This document shows positions 24,995 to 35,054 of a DNA stretch of 64,000 bases, piece by piece. The notes under the pieces are model-generated. The model saw nothing but the letters and a program-made list of their open reading frames with translations. It searched no databases and was not told the origin of the DNA. Position 1 is the first letter of the stretch. Each line of letters opens with the position of its first letter. The stretch comes from Nitrospirota bacterium (GTDB lineage Bacteria; Nitrospirota; Nitrospiria; Nitrospirales; Nitrospiraceae): NCBI GenBank assembly GCA_030684575.1, contig JAUXVD010000008.1, positions 434,001-498,000 of the forward strand. Reading direction: 5' to 3'. A program made the translations under genes and the position numbers.

Positions 24995-27900
24995 ACCCGT
25001 CCCGTCTGTTCATCCTGCGACCGGTGGCAACGGCCCTGTCCATGGCCGCCATTCTGCTTGCCGGCTTTGTCGCCTATCGTCAGTTGCCGGTGTCGGCTCT
25101 TCCCCAAGTCGACTATCCCACGATTCAGGTACTCACCTTCTATCCTGGCGCAAGTCCGGACGTCATGGCCTCCTCGGTCACGGCGCCCTTGGAGCGCCAG
25201 TTCGGGCAGATGCCCGGTCTCAACCAGATGACCTCCAGCAGTTCAGGCGGCAGTTCGGTCATCACCCTGCAATTCAGCTTGGAATTGAATCTGGACGTCG
25301 CCGAGCAGGAGGTGCAGGCTGCCATCAATGGCGCGTCTACATTTTTGCCCCGCGATTTGCCGAGCCCGCCCGTCTATAGCAAGGTCAACCCGGCGGATTC
25401 GCCGATCCTGACGCTGGCGCTGACGTCGCACACTCTGCCGTTGTCTCAGGTGGAGGATCTTGCAGAGACGCGGTTCGCCCAGAAGATTTCCCAATTGTCC
25501 GGGGTCGGACTCGTGAGCATCAGCGGTGGACAGAGACCGGCGGTGCGGATCCAGGCGAATCCCAGAGCCTTGTCGGCCTATGGACTCACGCTGGAAGACC
25601 TGCGCCTCGTCGTGGCTTCTGCGAACGTCAATCAAGCGAAAGGCGCCTTTGACGGACCGAAACGGGCTTCCATCATCAACGCGACAGATCAGCTCCTCAC
25701 GAGCAAAGAATATCAGCCCCTGATCATCACCTATCGCAACGGTGCGCCGGTGCATTTGTCCGACGTGGCCGATGTCATCGACGATGTGGAGAACGTCAAG
25801 CAGGCGGCCTGGATGAACGAGGAGCCTGCGGTCATTGTCAACATCCAGCGTCAGCCTGGGGCCAACGTCATCGATGTCGTGGACCGGGTTAAAAAACTAT
25901 TGCCGCAGTTGCAAAGTGCACTGCCCTCGTCGGTCCAGGTCACCGTGTTGACCGATCGCACGATCTCCATTCGCGCGTCGGTCCGTGACGTGCAGTTCGA
26001 GCTGATGCTGGCGGTCGCGCTGGTGATCATGGTGATTTTTCTCTTCCTACGGACCCTGTCCGCCACGGTCATTCCCGCCGCGGCCGTCCCTCTGTCGCTG
26101 GTCGGCACCCTCGGAGCCATGTATCTGATGGGGTTCAGCCTGAACAACCTGACCTTGATGGCACTTACAATCTCCACAGGCTTCGTTGTGGATGACGCCA
26201 TCGTCATGATCGAAAATATCTCACGATACATCGAGAAAGGCGACTCGCCGTTGCAGGCTGCCCTCAAGGGGGCGGAGCAGATCGCGTTCACCATTCTCTC
26301 TCTGACCGTCTCGCTCATCGCCGTCTTGATTCCCCTCCTGTTCATGGGCGACGTGGTGGGCCGGCTGTTCCGCGAGTTTGCCATCACCCTTAGCATCACG
26401 ATTTTGATCTCAGCCGTGGTCTCGCTGACGTTGACGCCGATGATGTGCGCGCGGCTGCTTCGCCATACCCCGAAGTCGGAGGAGGGCAGGTTCTATCGCG
26501 TCTCCCAGGATCTGTTCGATCGGACCATCGCGGCGTACGGCAGGACATTGCGATGGGTGTTGAACCATCAGCCGGCAACGCTGGCCGTGGCAGGAGGCAC
26601 GCTGATCTTCACCGTCCTGCTCTATATCGTCGTGCCCAAGGGGTTTTTCCCTGTGCAGGATACGGGAGTCATTCTGGGAATCTCCGAAGCCCCTCAGTCG
26701 ATCTCGTTCGCAGGAATGGTTGAGCGGCAGCAGGCCCTGGCCGCCAACATTCTGACCGATCCTGCCGTGGCGAGCCTCTCCTCCTTTATCGGGGTGGATG
26801 GCACCAATAGCACGTTGAACAGCGGGCGCATCCAGATCAACTTGAAGCCTCTTGCCGAGCGGAGGATCAGTGCTGTCGACGTCATCCACCGTCTGCAAGC
26901 GCAAGTGGCGACGGTCGAAGGAATCGCGCTGTTCATGCAGCCAGTTCAGGATCTCACGGTGGAAGATCGCGTGAGCCGGACGCAGTACCAATATACCCTC
27001 GAAGATGCAGACCCGCTGGAGTTGAACCGGTGGGCGCCCAAACTCGTCGAGGCCCTGCAGACGCTGCCCGAATTGCGCGACGTAAGCAGCGACCAGCAGG
27101 ATCAGGGGCTGGCGTCCATGTTGGTCATCGACCGCAACACGGCGGCACGCATGGGCATCACGCCACAAGTGATTGTCGATACCCTCTACGACGCGTTCGG
27201 TCAGCGGCAGGTGTCTACGATGTTCACCCAGTTAAATCAGTATCGCGTCGTGTTGGAGGTGATGCCCGAGTTTCAGCAGGGTCCAAACGCGTTGCAGTTC
27301 CTCGATGTCCGGTCACTGAGCGGCGGACAGGTACCATTGAACGTGTTCACGCAGGTCACGGAAACGTCCACGCCGCTGGTTATAAGCCGTCAGGGCCAGT
27401 TCCCCGCCGTCACGCTCTCGTTCAATCTCGCGCCGGGTAGCTCGCTCGGCGACGCGGTGACGACGATCGAGCGTGCGGCACAAGAAATCGGGCTGCCGCC
27501 CAGCATCCGTGGGAGTTTTCAAGGCACGGCCCAAGCGTTCCAGGCTTCGCTGGAGAACCAGCCCTGGCTGATTCTCGCGGCGCTCGTGACCGTCTACATT
27601 GTGCTCGGAGTGCTGTATGAGAGCTACATCCATCCCTTGACGATCCTTTCGACCCTCCCGTCTGCGGGAGCCGGGGCGCTGCTTGCCCTGATGCTCTTCC
27701 GGACTGAGTTCAGTGTGATCGCCCTGATCGGTATCATTCTGCTGATCGGCATCGTGAAGAAGAACGCCATCATGATGATCGACTTTGCCCTGGAGGCGGA
27801 GCGGAAAGACGGGAAACAGCCGGAGGAGGCGATCTATGAGGCCTGCCTCTTGCGGTTCCGGCCGATCATGATGACGACGATGGCTGCGTTACTGGGGGCG

Positions 27901-28107
27901 CTCCCTCTGGCCATGAGTACGGGAGTCGGGTCCGAGCTCCGCCGCCCGCTGGGCATTGCTATTGTCGGCGGGTTGATCGTCAGCCAGGTCTTGACGCTCT
28001 ATACGACACCGGTGGTGTATCTGGCATTCGACCGACTGGCGCGACGGATCGGAGAGCGCCGATCCTCGATAACCGGTCCTGAGGTCATAGACCAGAGCTC
28101 GGCATGA
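24991..28107 (+). CDS. RND efflux inner-membrane pump, MdtB-like
   Basis: 1038 aa, GTG start overlapping the adaptor. Twelve-helix RND fold with two large periplasmic loops. [15 protein letters not shown] at the N-terminus; TM4 carries [20 protein letters not shown] with the proton-relay Asp pair; TM10 has [20 protein letters not shown] with the relay Lys. [20 protein letters not shown] is the usual first porter-domain segment. Paralogue of the next gene (same order and motifs); MdtB and MdtC form mixed trimers. Substrates may include bile salts, novobiocin-like compounds or natural metabolites; not decided by sequence. Confidence 0.92.
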   Translation: MNPSRLFILRPVATALSMAAILLAGFVAYRQLPVSALPQVDYPTIQVLTFYPGASPDVMASSVTAPLERQFGQMPGLNQMTSSSSGGSSVITLQFSLELNLDVAEQEVQAAINGASTFLPRDLPSPPVYSKVNPADSPILTLALTSHTLPLSQVEDLAETRFAQKISQLSGVGLVSISGGQRPAVRIQANPRALSAYGLTLEDLRLVVASANVNQAKGAFDGPKRASIINATDQLLTSKEYQPLIITYRNGAPVHLSDVADVIDDVENVKQAAWMNEEPAVIVNIQRQPGANVIDVVDRVKKLLPQLQSALPSSVQVTVLTDRTISIRASVRDVQFELMLAVALVIMVIFLFLRTLSATVIPAAAVPLSLVGTLGAMYLMGFSLNNLTLMALTISTGFVVDDAIVMIENISRYIEKGDSPLQAALKGAEQIAFTILSLTVSLIAVLIPLLFMGDVVGRLFREFAITLSITILISAVVSLTLTPMMCARLLRHTPKSEEGRFYRVSQDLFDRTIAAYGRTLRWVLNHQPATLAVAGGTLIFTVLLYIVVPKGFFPVQDTGVILGISEAPQSISFAGMVERQQALAANILTDPAVASLSSFIGVDGTNSTLNSGRIQINLKPLAERRISAVDVIHRLQAQVATVEGIALFMQPVQDLTVEDRVSRTQYQYTLEDADPLELNRWAPKLVEALQTLPELRDVSSDQQDQGLASMLVIDRNTAARMGITPQVIVDTLYDAFGQRQVSTMFTQLNQYRVVLEVMPEFQQGPNALQFLDVRSLSGGQVPLNVFTQVTETSTPLVISRQGQFPAVTLSFNLAPGSSLGDAVTTIERAAQEIGLPPSIRGSFQGTAQAFQASLENQPWLILAALVTVYIVLGVLYESYIHPLTILSTLPSAGAGALLALMLFRTEFSVIALIGIILLIGIVKKNAIMMIDFALEAERKDGKQPEEAIYEACLLRFRPIMMTTMAALLGALPLAMSTGVGSELRRPLGIAIVGGLIVSQVLTLYTTPVVYLAFDRLARRIGERRSSITGPEVIDQSSA

Positions 28108-31100
28108 ACATCTCGGCGACCTTCATTCAACGACCGGTGGCGGCCACGTTGCTGACGATCGGCATCACGCTGATCGGACTGGTTGCGTTCCAACTCCTTC
28201 CTGTGGCGGCTCTCCCGGAAGTGGAATTTCCGACGATCAATGTGACGTCAAATCTGCCGGGCGCGAGCCCCGAGACCATGGCGACCTCGGTCGCGGCTCC
28301 ATTGGAACGTCAATTTACGCGCATCGCCAGCGTCACCGAGATGACCTCCACCAGCACGCTCGGGGCCACGAGTATCACCTTGCAGTTTGAGCTGAGCCGC
28401 GACATCGATGGCGCCGCCCGTGATGTTCAGGCGGCGATCAGCGCCGCGCGCGCCGACCTCCCGGCCATTCTTCCCAGCAATCCCAAGTATAGAAAGGTCA
28501 ATCCGGCCGATGCGCCGGTGCTGATCCTCGCCGTGACTTCGGAGATCGTCGGCCGGGGCAAGATGTACGATGCCGCGTCGAGCATTCTTCAGCAGAAGCT
28601 CTCGCAGGTGGAGGGAGTGGGGCAGGTGAACGTGGGAGGCGGCTCGCTTCCGGCTGTCCGCGTCGACCTCAATCCGACTGCGCTGAATAAGTATGGGATC
28701 GGGTTGGGCGACGTCCGCCGGATGCTGAGCAGCACCAACGTAAATCGTCCGAAAGGTCAACTGACAGATGGAGCCCGCACGTGGGAGATCAGAGGCAACG
28801 ATCAACTACACACAGCCGAGGACTACATGCCACTGGTCGTGGCCTTCCGGCAAGGCCGGGCAGTGCAACTATCGGACGTGGCGACTGTCGAAAACTCAGT
28901 CGAGGACTTGCGGGCAACGGGGATGGCCAACGGCAAGCCGGCGGTCCTCGTCATTATCTATCGGCAGCCGGGGGCTAACATCATCGAAACAGTAGATCGG
29001 GTGCGCGCCCTGCTCCCTCAACTTGAAGCCTCCATTCCCGGCAGCATGGCGCTCTCGGTGGTGATGGACCGGACGCCGGTCATTCGCGCATCGCTGCATG
29101 ACGTCGAACGGACGCTGATCATCTCCGTGGTCCTCGTCATCCTGGTGGTGTTCATTTTCCTCCGGAGCGCCCGGGCGACCCTCGTGCCCATCGTGGCGGT
29201 GCCGGTGTCGCTCATCTCCACGTTCGGCATCATGTACCTCTGCGGATACAGTATCGACAACCTCTCGCTCATGGCGCTCACGATCGCCACCGGTTTCGTC
29301 GTGGACGACGCGATCGTCGTGCTGGAGAACATCAGCCGGTATCGCGAACAGGGCATCCCGCCGTTCGAGGCGGCGTTGCGCGGAGCAAAGGAAATCACCT
29401 TTACGGTGCTCTCGATGAGTCTCTCGTTGGTGGCGGTGTTCCTCCCCATTTTATTGATGGGCGGCATGGTCGGGCGGCTGTTCCGCGAATTTGCGGTGAC
29501 GCTCTCCGTGGCCATCATTGTGTCGCTCGTCGTGTCGTTGACCACGACGCCCATGATGTGTGCCAGGCTTCTCACGCAGCAACAGGCCACACCCCATGGG
29601 TGGTGGTACCGGGTCAGCGAGCGGTTCTTCGAGGGGATGCGGGGCGGCTATGAGACGAGTCTGGCCTGGGTGCTGCGGCATCCGCGTAGCATGTTGGCTG
29701 TGACGCTGGTCACCATGGGTTTCAGCATCTACCTCTATGTGATCGTGCCCAAAGGGTTTTTCCCCCAACAGGATACCGGCCGCCTCAGCGGTAATATCCA
29801 GGCGTCACAGGATATTTCGTTTCAGGCCATGCGTCAAAAACTGACCGAAGTGGTGGGGATCATCAAGAATGATCCTGCCGTGGACAATGTGATGGGATTC
29901 TCCGGCGGCGGCGGAAGCACGACCAATACCGGGCGCATGTTTATATCCTTGAAGCCGCTCGAAGAACGACAGCTCAGCGCCGATCAAGTGATCGCCAGGC
30001 TCCGCGGTAAACTCGCCAAAGTGCCCGGGGCGCCGACCTATCTCCAGGCGGTCCAGGATTTGCGGATCGGCGGGCGTGCCAGCAGCGCGCAATATCAATA
30101 CACGCTGCAGAGTGTCGATCTAGGCGAACTCAGCACCTGGGCACCGAAGGTCGAGCGAAAGCTCCGCACCCTGTCGCAAATCGTGGATGTGAACAGTGAT
30201 CAGCAGGATAAGGGCCTGCAGTCCCTCGTCATCTTCGACCGTAGCACCGCCTCCCGTCTTGGTCTGAGTCCCCAGCTCATTGACGACACCCTGTACGATG
30301 CCTTCGGCCAACGGCAGGTCTCGATCATGTATACCCCGCTGAACCAGTATCACGTCGTTATGGAGGTTGCGCCGCAGTTTTGGCAGAACGCCTCCGCCTT
30401 GAACGACATCTTTGTGCGATCGCCGACCGGGGCGCAGGTCCCCTTGAGCGCGATCGCCCGCTATGAGCCTACCGCCACGCTCCTATCCGTCAACCACCAG
30501 GGACAGTTTCCCGGGATTACGCTGTCGTTCAATATGGCGCCGGGGGCCTCGCTCGGGGAAGCCGTGCAGGCAATTGAGCAATCCATGCGGGAGATCGGCC
30601 TGCCGGGCGATATCCGGGGCAGTTTCCAAGGCACGGCTAAGGCTTTTCAGGCGTCGTTGGAGAATCAGCCGTTGTTGATCCTTGCCGCACTGGTCACGGT
30701 ATACATCGTGCTGGGGATTCTGTACGAGAGCTACATCCATCCGCTCACGATTCTCTCCACTATTCCGTCCGCGGGCGTCGGCGCGTTGCTCGCCTTGCTC
30801 CTCTTCAAGACGGAGCTGAGCATGATCGCGCTCATCGGCATCATTCTACTGATCGGGATCGTGAAAAAAAATGCCATCATGATGATCGACTTCGCCTTGG
30901 ATGCAGAGCGGAAACAGGGGAAGCCCCCGGAGGAGGCGATCTATGAAGCCTGTTTGATGCGCTTCCGTCCGATCATGATGACGACCATGGCGGCGTTGCT
31001 AGGGGCACTGCCTCTGGCCGTCGGGACAGGGGTGGGATCGGAACTGCGCCGGCCGCTCGGCATCGCGATCGTCGGCGGCCTGCTCGTCAGTCAGCTCCTC

Positions 31101-31229
31101 ACGCTCTACACGACGCCGGTGATTTATCTCTACATGGACTGGTTGCGGCTCTGGTTCCTACGGATGCGTACGGGATCGGTCCAGCAGACTGAGCAAGGCG
31201 TGAGTGGAGCGGTGACGACGACACGTTAG
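28104..31229 (+). CDS. RND efflux inner-membrane pump, MdtC-like
   Basis: 1041 aa; ATG overlaps the previous stop (ATGA). Same architecture as its neighbour: [22 protein letters not shown]4 [20 protein letters not shown] with the Asp pair, TM10 [20 protein letters not shown] with the Lys, and the conserved [12 protein letters not shown] porter/docking motif. The two pump genes are clearly tandem duplicates that have diverged. No outer-membrane TolC-like gene is found nearby, so the system must borrow one from elsewhere. Confidence 0.92.
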   Translation: MNISATFIQRPVAATLLTIGITLIGLVAFQLLPVAALPEVEFPTINVTSNLPGASPETMATSVAAPLERQFTRIASVTEMTSTSTLGATSITLQFELSRDIDGAARDVQAAISAARADLPAILPSNPKYRKVNPADAPVLILAVTSEIVGRGKMYDAASSILQQKLSQVEGVGQVNVGGGSLPAVRVDLNPTALNKYGIGLGDVRRMLSSTNVNRPKGQLTDGARTWEIRGNDQLHTAEDYMPLVVAFRQGRAVQLSDVATVENSVEDLRATGMANGKPAVLVIIYRQPGANIIETVDRVRALLPQLEASIPGSMALSVVMDRTPVIRASLHDVERTLIISVVLVILVVFIFLRSARATLVPIVAVPVSLISTFGIMYLCGYSIDNLSLMALTIATGFVVDDAIVVLENISRYREQGIPPFEAALRGAKEITFTVLSMSLSLVAVFLPILLMGGMVGRLFREFAVTLSVAIIVSLVVSLTTTPMMCARLLTQQQATPHGWWYRVSERFFEGMRGGYETSLAWVLRHPRSMLAVTLVTMGFSIYLYVIVPKGFFPQQDTGRLSGNIQASQDISFQAMRQKLTEVVGIIKNDPAVDNVMGFSGGGGSTTNTGRMFISLKPLEERQLSADQVIARLRGKLAKVPGAPTYLQAVQDLRIGGRASSAQYQYTLQSVDLGELSTWAPKVERKLRTLSQIVDVNSDQQDKGLQSLVIFDRSTASRLGLSPQLIDDTLYDAFGQRQVSIMYTPLNQYHVVMEVAPQFWQNASALNDIFVRSPTGAQVPLSAIARYEPTATLLSVNHQGQFPGITLSFNMAPGASLGEAVQAIEQSMREIGLPGDIRGSFQGTAKAFQASLENQPLLILAALVTVYIVLGILYESYIHPLTILSTIPSAGVGALLALLLFKTELSMIALIGIILLIGIVKKNAIMMIDFALDAERKQGKPPEEAIYEACLMRFRPIMMTTMAALLGALPLAVGTGVGSELRRPLGIAIVGGLLVSQLLTLYTTPVIYLYMDWLRLWFLRMRTGSVQQTEQGVSGAVTTTR

Positions 31230-31250
31230 CAGATTGCACGGGAGAAGCAG

Positions 31251-31895
31251 ATGACAATGCGCGCACAGAGTCTCCGGCCCACACGATCGAGCGGCATCGT
31301 ATTGCTGTGGGGCAGCCTGGTATGGCTCTCCGGCTGCTCGACGTCGCCAGTGCCGCCCCCTAATCCCGACGCCGTGCGTCAGCATGCGGACAAAGCGTTT
31401 CAACAGTTACATGCGCAGGAACAACCCCTGGTTCACACTGAGACGTCCTCACCGCCACAGTCTTCTGCCACCGCGGACCAGCCTTCCGGGCAAGCCTCGA
31501 CCAAGAAGGCCTATGTCCAGGTTCCTTTAGCCGAAATTCAACAATCCGATGATGGGTATGTCCGAGCAACCGGATATGGGAACCTTTCAAAAGGACTCTC
31601 TCTCTGTCAGCATTCCGCCGATCTGGCTGCACGGGTGGAACTCTCGAAACTCATCCGCGTGAAAGTCACAGAGCGGTCGACCGATCGTATTCGTGAACGG
31701 ACGGGGAAAGAGGCCGAACAGGATATCGAAATCGTCCGCGAAGGACTGGTCAACGAGGTGCTGTCCGAGGTCCGGATTATGGATCGTAACGTAGACAAGG
31801 ATGCCGCCATCTGTTCGAGTACGGCGGTGATTCCCAAGAAGAACCTCACCTCCCTGCCGGTCTCCGGCAGCACGGCCAACGTCAAGCCACAGTAA
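31251..31895 (+). CDS. LPP20 family lipoprotein
   Basis: 214 aa. The leader ends with lipobox LSGC (WLSGCSTSP). After a Pro/Gln-rich linker, the conserved domain begins at GYVRATGYGNLSKGLSLCQH and includes LAARVELSKLIRVKVTERST and VREGLVNEVLSEVRIMDRNV, typical of LPP20/FlgO-like lipoproteins. It follows the RND pump by 21 bp and is probably cotranscribed. Its role in this setting is unknown; LPP20-type proteins sit in the outer membrane. Confidence 0.82.
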   Translation: MTMRAQSLRPTRSSGIVLLWGSLVWLSGCSTSPVPPPNPDAVRQHADKAFQQLHAQEQPLVHTETSSPPQSSATADQPSGQASTKKAYVQVPLAEIQQSDDGYVRATGYGNLSKGLSLCQHSADLAARVELSKLIRVKVTERSTDRIRERTGKEAEQDIEIVREGLVNEVLSEVRIMDRNVDKDAAICSSTAVIPKKNLTSLPVSGSTANVKPQ

Positions 31896-32111
31896 CGACC
31901 TGCTCGCCGGTCTTGCCGGACGGACGAGCGACGGATCCTGTATCTCACCGAAGAACAGCCAATCCATCCGAGAGGTCAGATGTCTCCGATACGACGATCA
32001 CCTGTCAGCGGAGTATGATTGAGCCACATTCGCACTCTTGACAGATCGCCACGGTGCCACGTAGTTTTATCGGTTCTGGCCCCTGTCTTTTAGCGTTGGG
32101 ACGACGTCTAT

Positions 32112-33488
32112 ATGGATCCTCTCACGATCAATCCTTCCTCCCCATCGGTGCTCCTCGCTCATTCATCGGACGACGGGAACCGGTGGTTCAATATCGACTC
32201 GCGTTTCATCATCGGGACGATCATGCTGTTTGGGATCGTGATCGTCACGGTGATTCGCTTCGGCCATGAAGTCTTTGACCCGCTTGCCGAGTCGCTGTCG
32301 ATCCAGGGTTGGGCCGCCGTCATTGCGAGGCCGAGCTTGCTGTGGTTCACCATGGGGATGGTGCTTCTCGCGGTCCGTACCCTCCTCTGGTTGCGGTATC
32401 ATCCGGTTGCTCCGGTCGAATGCGAGCAGGCTCCCAGGCTATCCGTGGTGATTCCCGCCTACAATGAAGGTGCGATGGTTCGGCAAGCGGTGGACGCTTG
32501 TGTGCGGGCCGAATATCCTCGCGATCGTCTGGACATCATCGTCGTGGATGACGGCAGCACGGACGACACCTGGACGCATGTGAGCCTGGCGGCGCAACAG
32601 CACCGTAATCTCGTGCGAGCGGTGCGGTTGCCGGTCAATCAAGGAAAACGTGCTGCGCTCGCCGCCGGATTTGAGAGAGCGGCGGGAGACATTATTGTGA
32701 CCGTCGATTCTGACAGTCTCGTGGAGCAGGGGGCGCTTCTGGCCATCGCAGGTCCGTTCCGAGACGAGCGGGTCGGCGTGGTGGCGGGGAAAGTCTGTGT
32801 GCTGAACCGATTCCGTGGACTGCTGCCTCGCATGCTCCATGTCCGGTTTGTGCTGTCCTTCGATTTTCTGCGGAGTGCGCAGTCCTCATACGGCACCGTG
32901 TATTGCTGCCCGGGAGCCCTATCGGCCTATCGTGCATCGGTGGTCAAGCCTCTGGTACCCGCATGGCTCCGGCAGCGTTTTCTTGGTCAAGCCTGCACCA
33001 TCGGCGAAGATCGTGCGCTCACGAACGACGTCCTGGCCTCTGGGTACAAGTCTGTGTACCAACGTACTGCCGTTGTCCATACATTGGCTCCGGAACGCTA
33101 CAGGATCCTCTGCAACATGTTCCTGCGCTGGGAGCGGAGCTATATCCGGGAAGAAATCAGACTGTGGAAGATTATGTGGACGCTTCCGTTTCCGGCGATG
33201 GTCCTGACCCTGATCGAAACCACCGTCACGAACCTGCGTTACCCGGTCGCCTATAGCTCCCTCGTCCTCATGATTTATCTAAGCCTGCAAGACCCCTGGA
33301 CGATTCTCCGCCTTCTGCTGTCGATAGGGTTGGTGTCACTGTCCTATACGCTGTACTTTCTTCACAGTGAGCGCTCGCGCGAGTTCCTGTACGGAGTGCT
33401 GTATGGCTATTTTTCCTTCTTCAGTCTCTTTTGGATATTTCCCTACGCGCTGATCACGTTGCGCAACCGGTCGTGGTTGACCCGCTAG
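32112..33488 (+). CDS. Family 2 glycosyltransferase, hyaluronan/chitin-synthase-like membrane enzyme
   Basis: 458 aa. Two N-terminal helices (IIGTIMLFGIVIVTVIRFGH; LLWFTMGMVLLAVRTLLWL), then the GT2 catalytic domain: SVVIPAYNEGAMVRQAVDAC, DIIVVDDGSTDDTW (nucleotide-binding Asp), TVDSDSL (DxD), the acceptor motif GEDRALTN, and LRWERSYIREE, equivalent to QxxRW. Three to four C-terminal helices follow. These enzymes polymerise sugars and extrude the chain across the inner membrane. No export partner is adjacent, as expected for a synthase that secretes its own product. Confidence 0.88.
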   Translation: MDPLTINPSSPSVLLAHSSDDGNRWFNIDSRFIIGTIMLFGIVIVTVIRFGHEVFDPLAESLSIQGWAAVIARPSLLWFTMGMVLLAVRTLLWLRYHPVAPVECEQAPRLSVVIPAYNEGAMVRQAVDACVRAEYPRDRLDIIVVDDGSTDDTWTHVSLAAQQHRNLVRAVRLPVNQGKRAALAAGFERAAGDIIVTVDSDSLVEQGALLAIAGPFRDERVGVVAGKVCVLNRFRGLLPRMLHVRFVLSFDFLRSAQSSYGTVYCCPGALSAYRASVVKPLVPAWLRQRFLGQACTIGEDRALTNDVLASGYKSVYQRTAVVHTLAPERYRILCNMFLRWERSYIREEIRLWKIMWTLPFPAMVLTLIETTVTNLRYPVAYSSLVLMIYLSLQDPWTILRLLLSIGLVSLSYTLYFLHSERSREFLYGVLYGYFSFFSLFWIFPYALITLRNRSWLTR

Positions 33489-33639
33489 GCCCCCAGGCCT
33501 TTTCTAGGTCCAGCTTTCTTCATAGTCGTCCCGAGTATCCATCACCACATGCGCGCGCCGGGATCCGCCGTATCCACGGATCTCCGGCACGCCTTCGCTG
33601 GGACCGGCTTCCCTGTTCTGCGTCTCCTTTCCTCCCGCG

Positions 33640-34593
33640 TTACGCGGCGATGCGATAGACCCACCGGGCATTGTTGCGATTCATCTCAGCCATGGCCTTT
33701 TGTTCCCGGATGGTCGCGGCCATCGTGAGTCCTGTGAAAAATATCGCCACTAAGCCGAATGCCGCCGCAGCCAGGGCACCGACCGGGATTGGCGGCCACG
33801 AAGCCTGGTCCTGCGTGGCAACGACCAGGGGCGCCGACGTGGGTTCGGTAATCGCAAGTTGCGTGAGTCGGTCCGTCAAGGCATCGGTCCGAACGGCTGC
33901 GACGATCAAACTGGCCAGTTGATATTCATTCTTGGTCCAGCTCTCTTCCAACGTCGCCTGGAGATGGGTCATCCGCAGAATGGCATGACCCAGTTGTTCC
34001 TGGATCGACAGGCTCAAGCTGCGATAGTCCTGCGCCGCTGCAATGATGCGGTGTCCGAGCGTGGCTTGCCAGGTCGAAGCAAACTCCCGGTCCAGCAATT
34101 CCCCTCTGGCTTCGGCCGTCCGGATCATACGGTCGTTGTATTGTGAGACGTATTGATCTGCGGACAGCATCTCGCTCCGTACGCCCCGTTTCGTGAAGTT
34201 CACGATCTCGCGTCCCATGACGGTTTGGACGCGGGCGGCATGGTGATCAGGAACGGTCACGGCATCTCGCAGGATCGAGCCGAAGGGCCCGCCGGGGATG
34301 GATTGCAGATTGTGCTCGGCCATGGTCGCCTTGTTCCATTCAGTGATGGCTTCGGCCATGCCCAGGTTGCTACGGCGGGTTAGAATCGCACGCTCGACGA
34401 TGGCCTGGCCAAGAGCCGGCTGGAGCATCGCCACGCCGGCCTGTATCCCCGTCGGTTGTTCAAGCGGAGTATAGGCAACCGGCGCGACCAGGAAGGTGCC
34501 AGTCGCCGCGACGAAAAACAGGAGCGCGCCGAACACGATGGCGCAGAGGCCCACTCCCACGATGACATCGATGGTGGTGTATTTGTTGGACAT
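33640..34593 (-). CDS. Membrane protein of unknown function, helices at both ends
   Basis: From ATG 34593 (AAGGAGGTCGTT upstream) it has 317 aa. One helix near the N-terminus (DVIVGVGLCAIVFGALLFFV) and one near the C-terminus (PVGALAAAAFGLVAIFFTGL) enclose a 220-residue charged helical region (RSEMLSADQYVSQYNDRMIR; EQLGHAILRMTHLQATLEES), probably periplasmic. Layout resembles chemoreceptor-like sensor or a scaffold lacking an output domain. I do not recognise a family. Convergent with the glycosyltransferase gene. Confidence 0.65.
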   Translation of the reverse strand: MSNKYTTIDVIVGVGLCAIVFGALLFFVAATGTFLVAPVAYTPLEQPTGIQAGVAMLQPALGQAIVERAILTRRSNLGMAEAITEWNKATMAEHNLQSIPGGPFGSILRDAVTVPDHHAARVQTVMGREIVNFTKRGVRSEMLSADQYVSQYNDRMIRTAEARGELLDREFASTWQATLGHRIIAAAQDYRSLSLSIQEQLGHAILRMTHLQATLEESWTKNEYQLASLIVAAVRTDALTDRLTQLAITEPTSAPLVVATQDQASWPPIPVGALAAAAFGLVAIFFTGLTMAATIREQKAMAEMNRNNARWVYRIAA

Positions 34594-35054
34594 AACGACC
34601 TCCTTGTTGCCTCGGGCCATTCTGGGAGCGGTCGAGTTCCGCAGGCTGTCCGGCTCGAGTGACGTGTGACTGAGTGAGGCGATTCGCGGGAATCGTGATG
34701 GGCACAGTCAATTGAAGCATGTGTCGAGAGGCGGGCTCGATGTCAGCGATGGACCGAGTGCGCGGAAGAGCCCAGCTGCGGGGTACCAGGGCAATGGGAG
34801 TGGGAGATATGAAACTGCAATGGAGGGTAAACCCAGCAGGCCCGAACCGGTGGATCTGTGTTCCACGGAGGACCATGACAAATGCCTCATAGACCGAGGC
34901 GATTCGATGAGCTCCATTCACTCTACGCCCCGGTCATAGGCCGGTCAAGAGGGTGAGGGCGCAGGATAAGCATGTTGATTCTTCTCTGCATCAGACGTAG
35001 CCTAGGCTCGCGATGGGGACTGTGATGTTGTCCGCAGTTGAGAAGGGGGCTGAG
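34594..35054. other. Divergent intergenic region upstream of the haem peroxidase
   Basis: 461 bp between the minus-strand membrane protein and the plus-strand peroxidase; promoters for both are expected here. Overlapping open frames (e.g. 34712-34939) have no family resemblance. No repeat seen. Confidence 0.35.
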
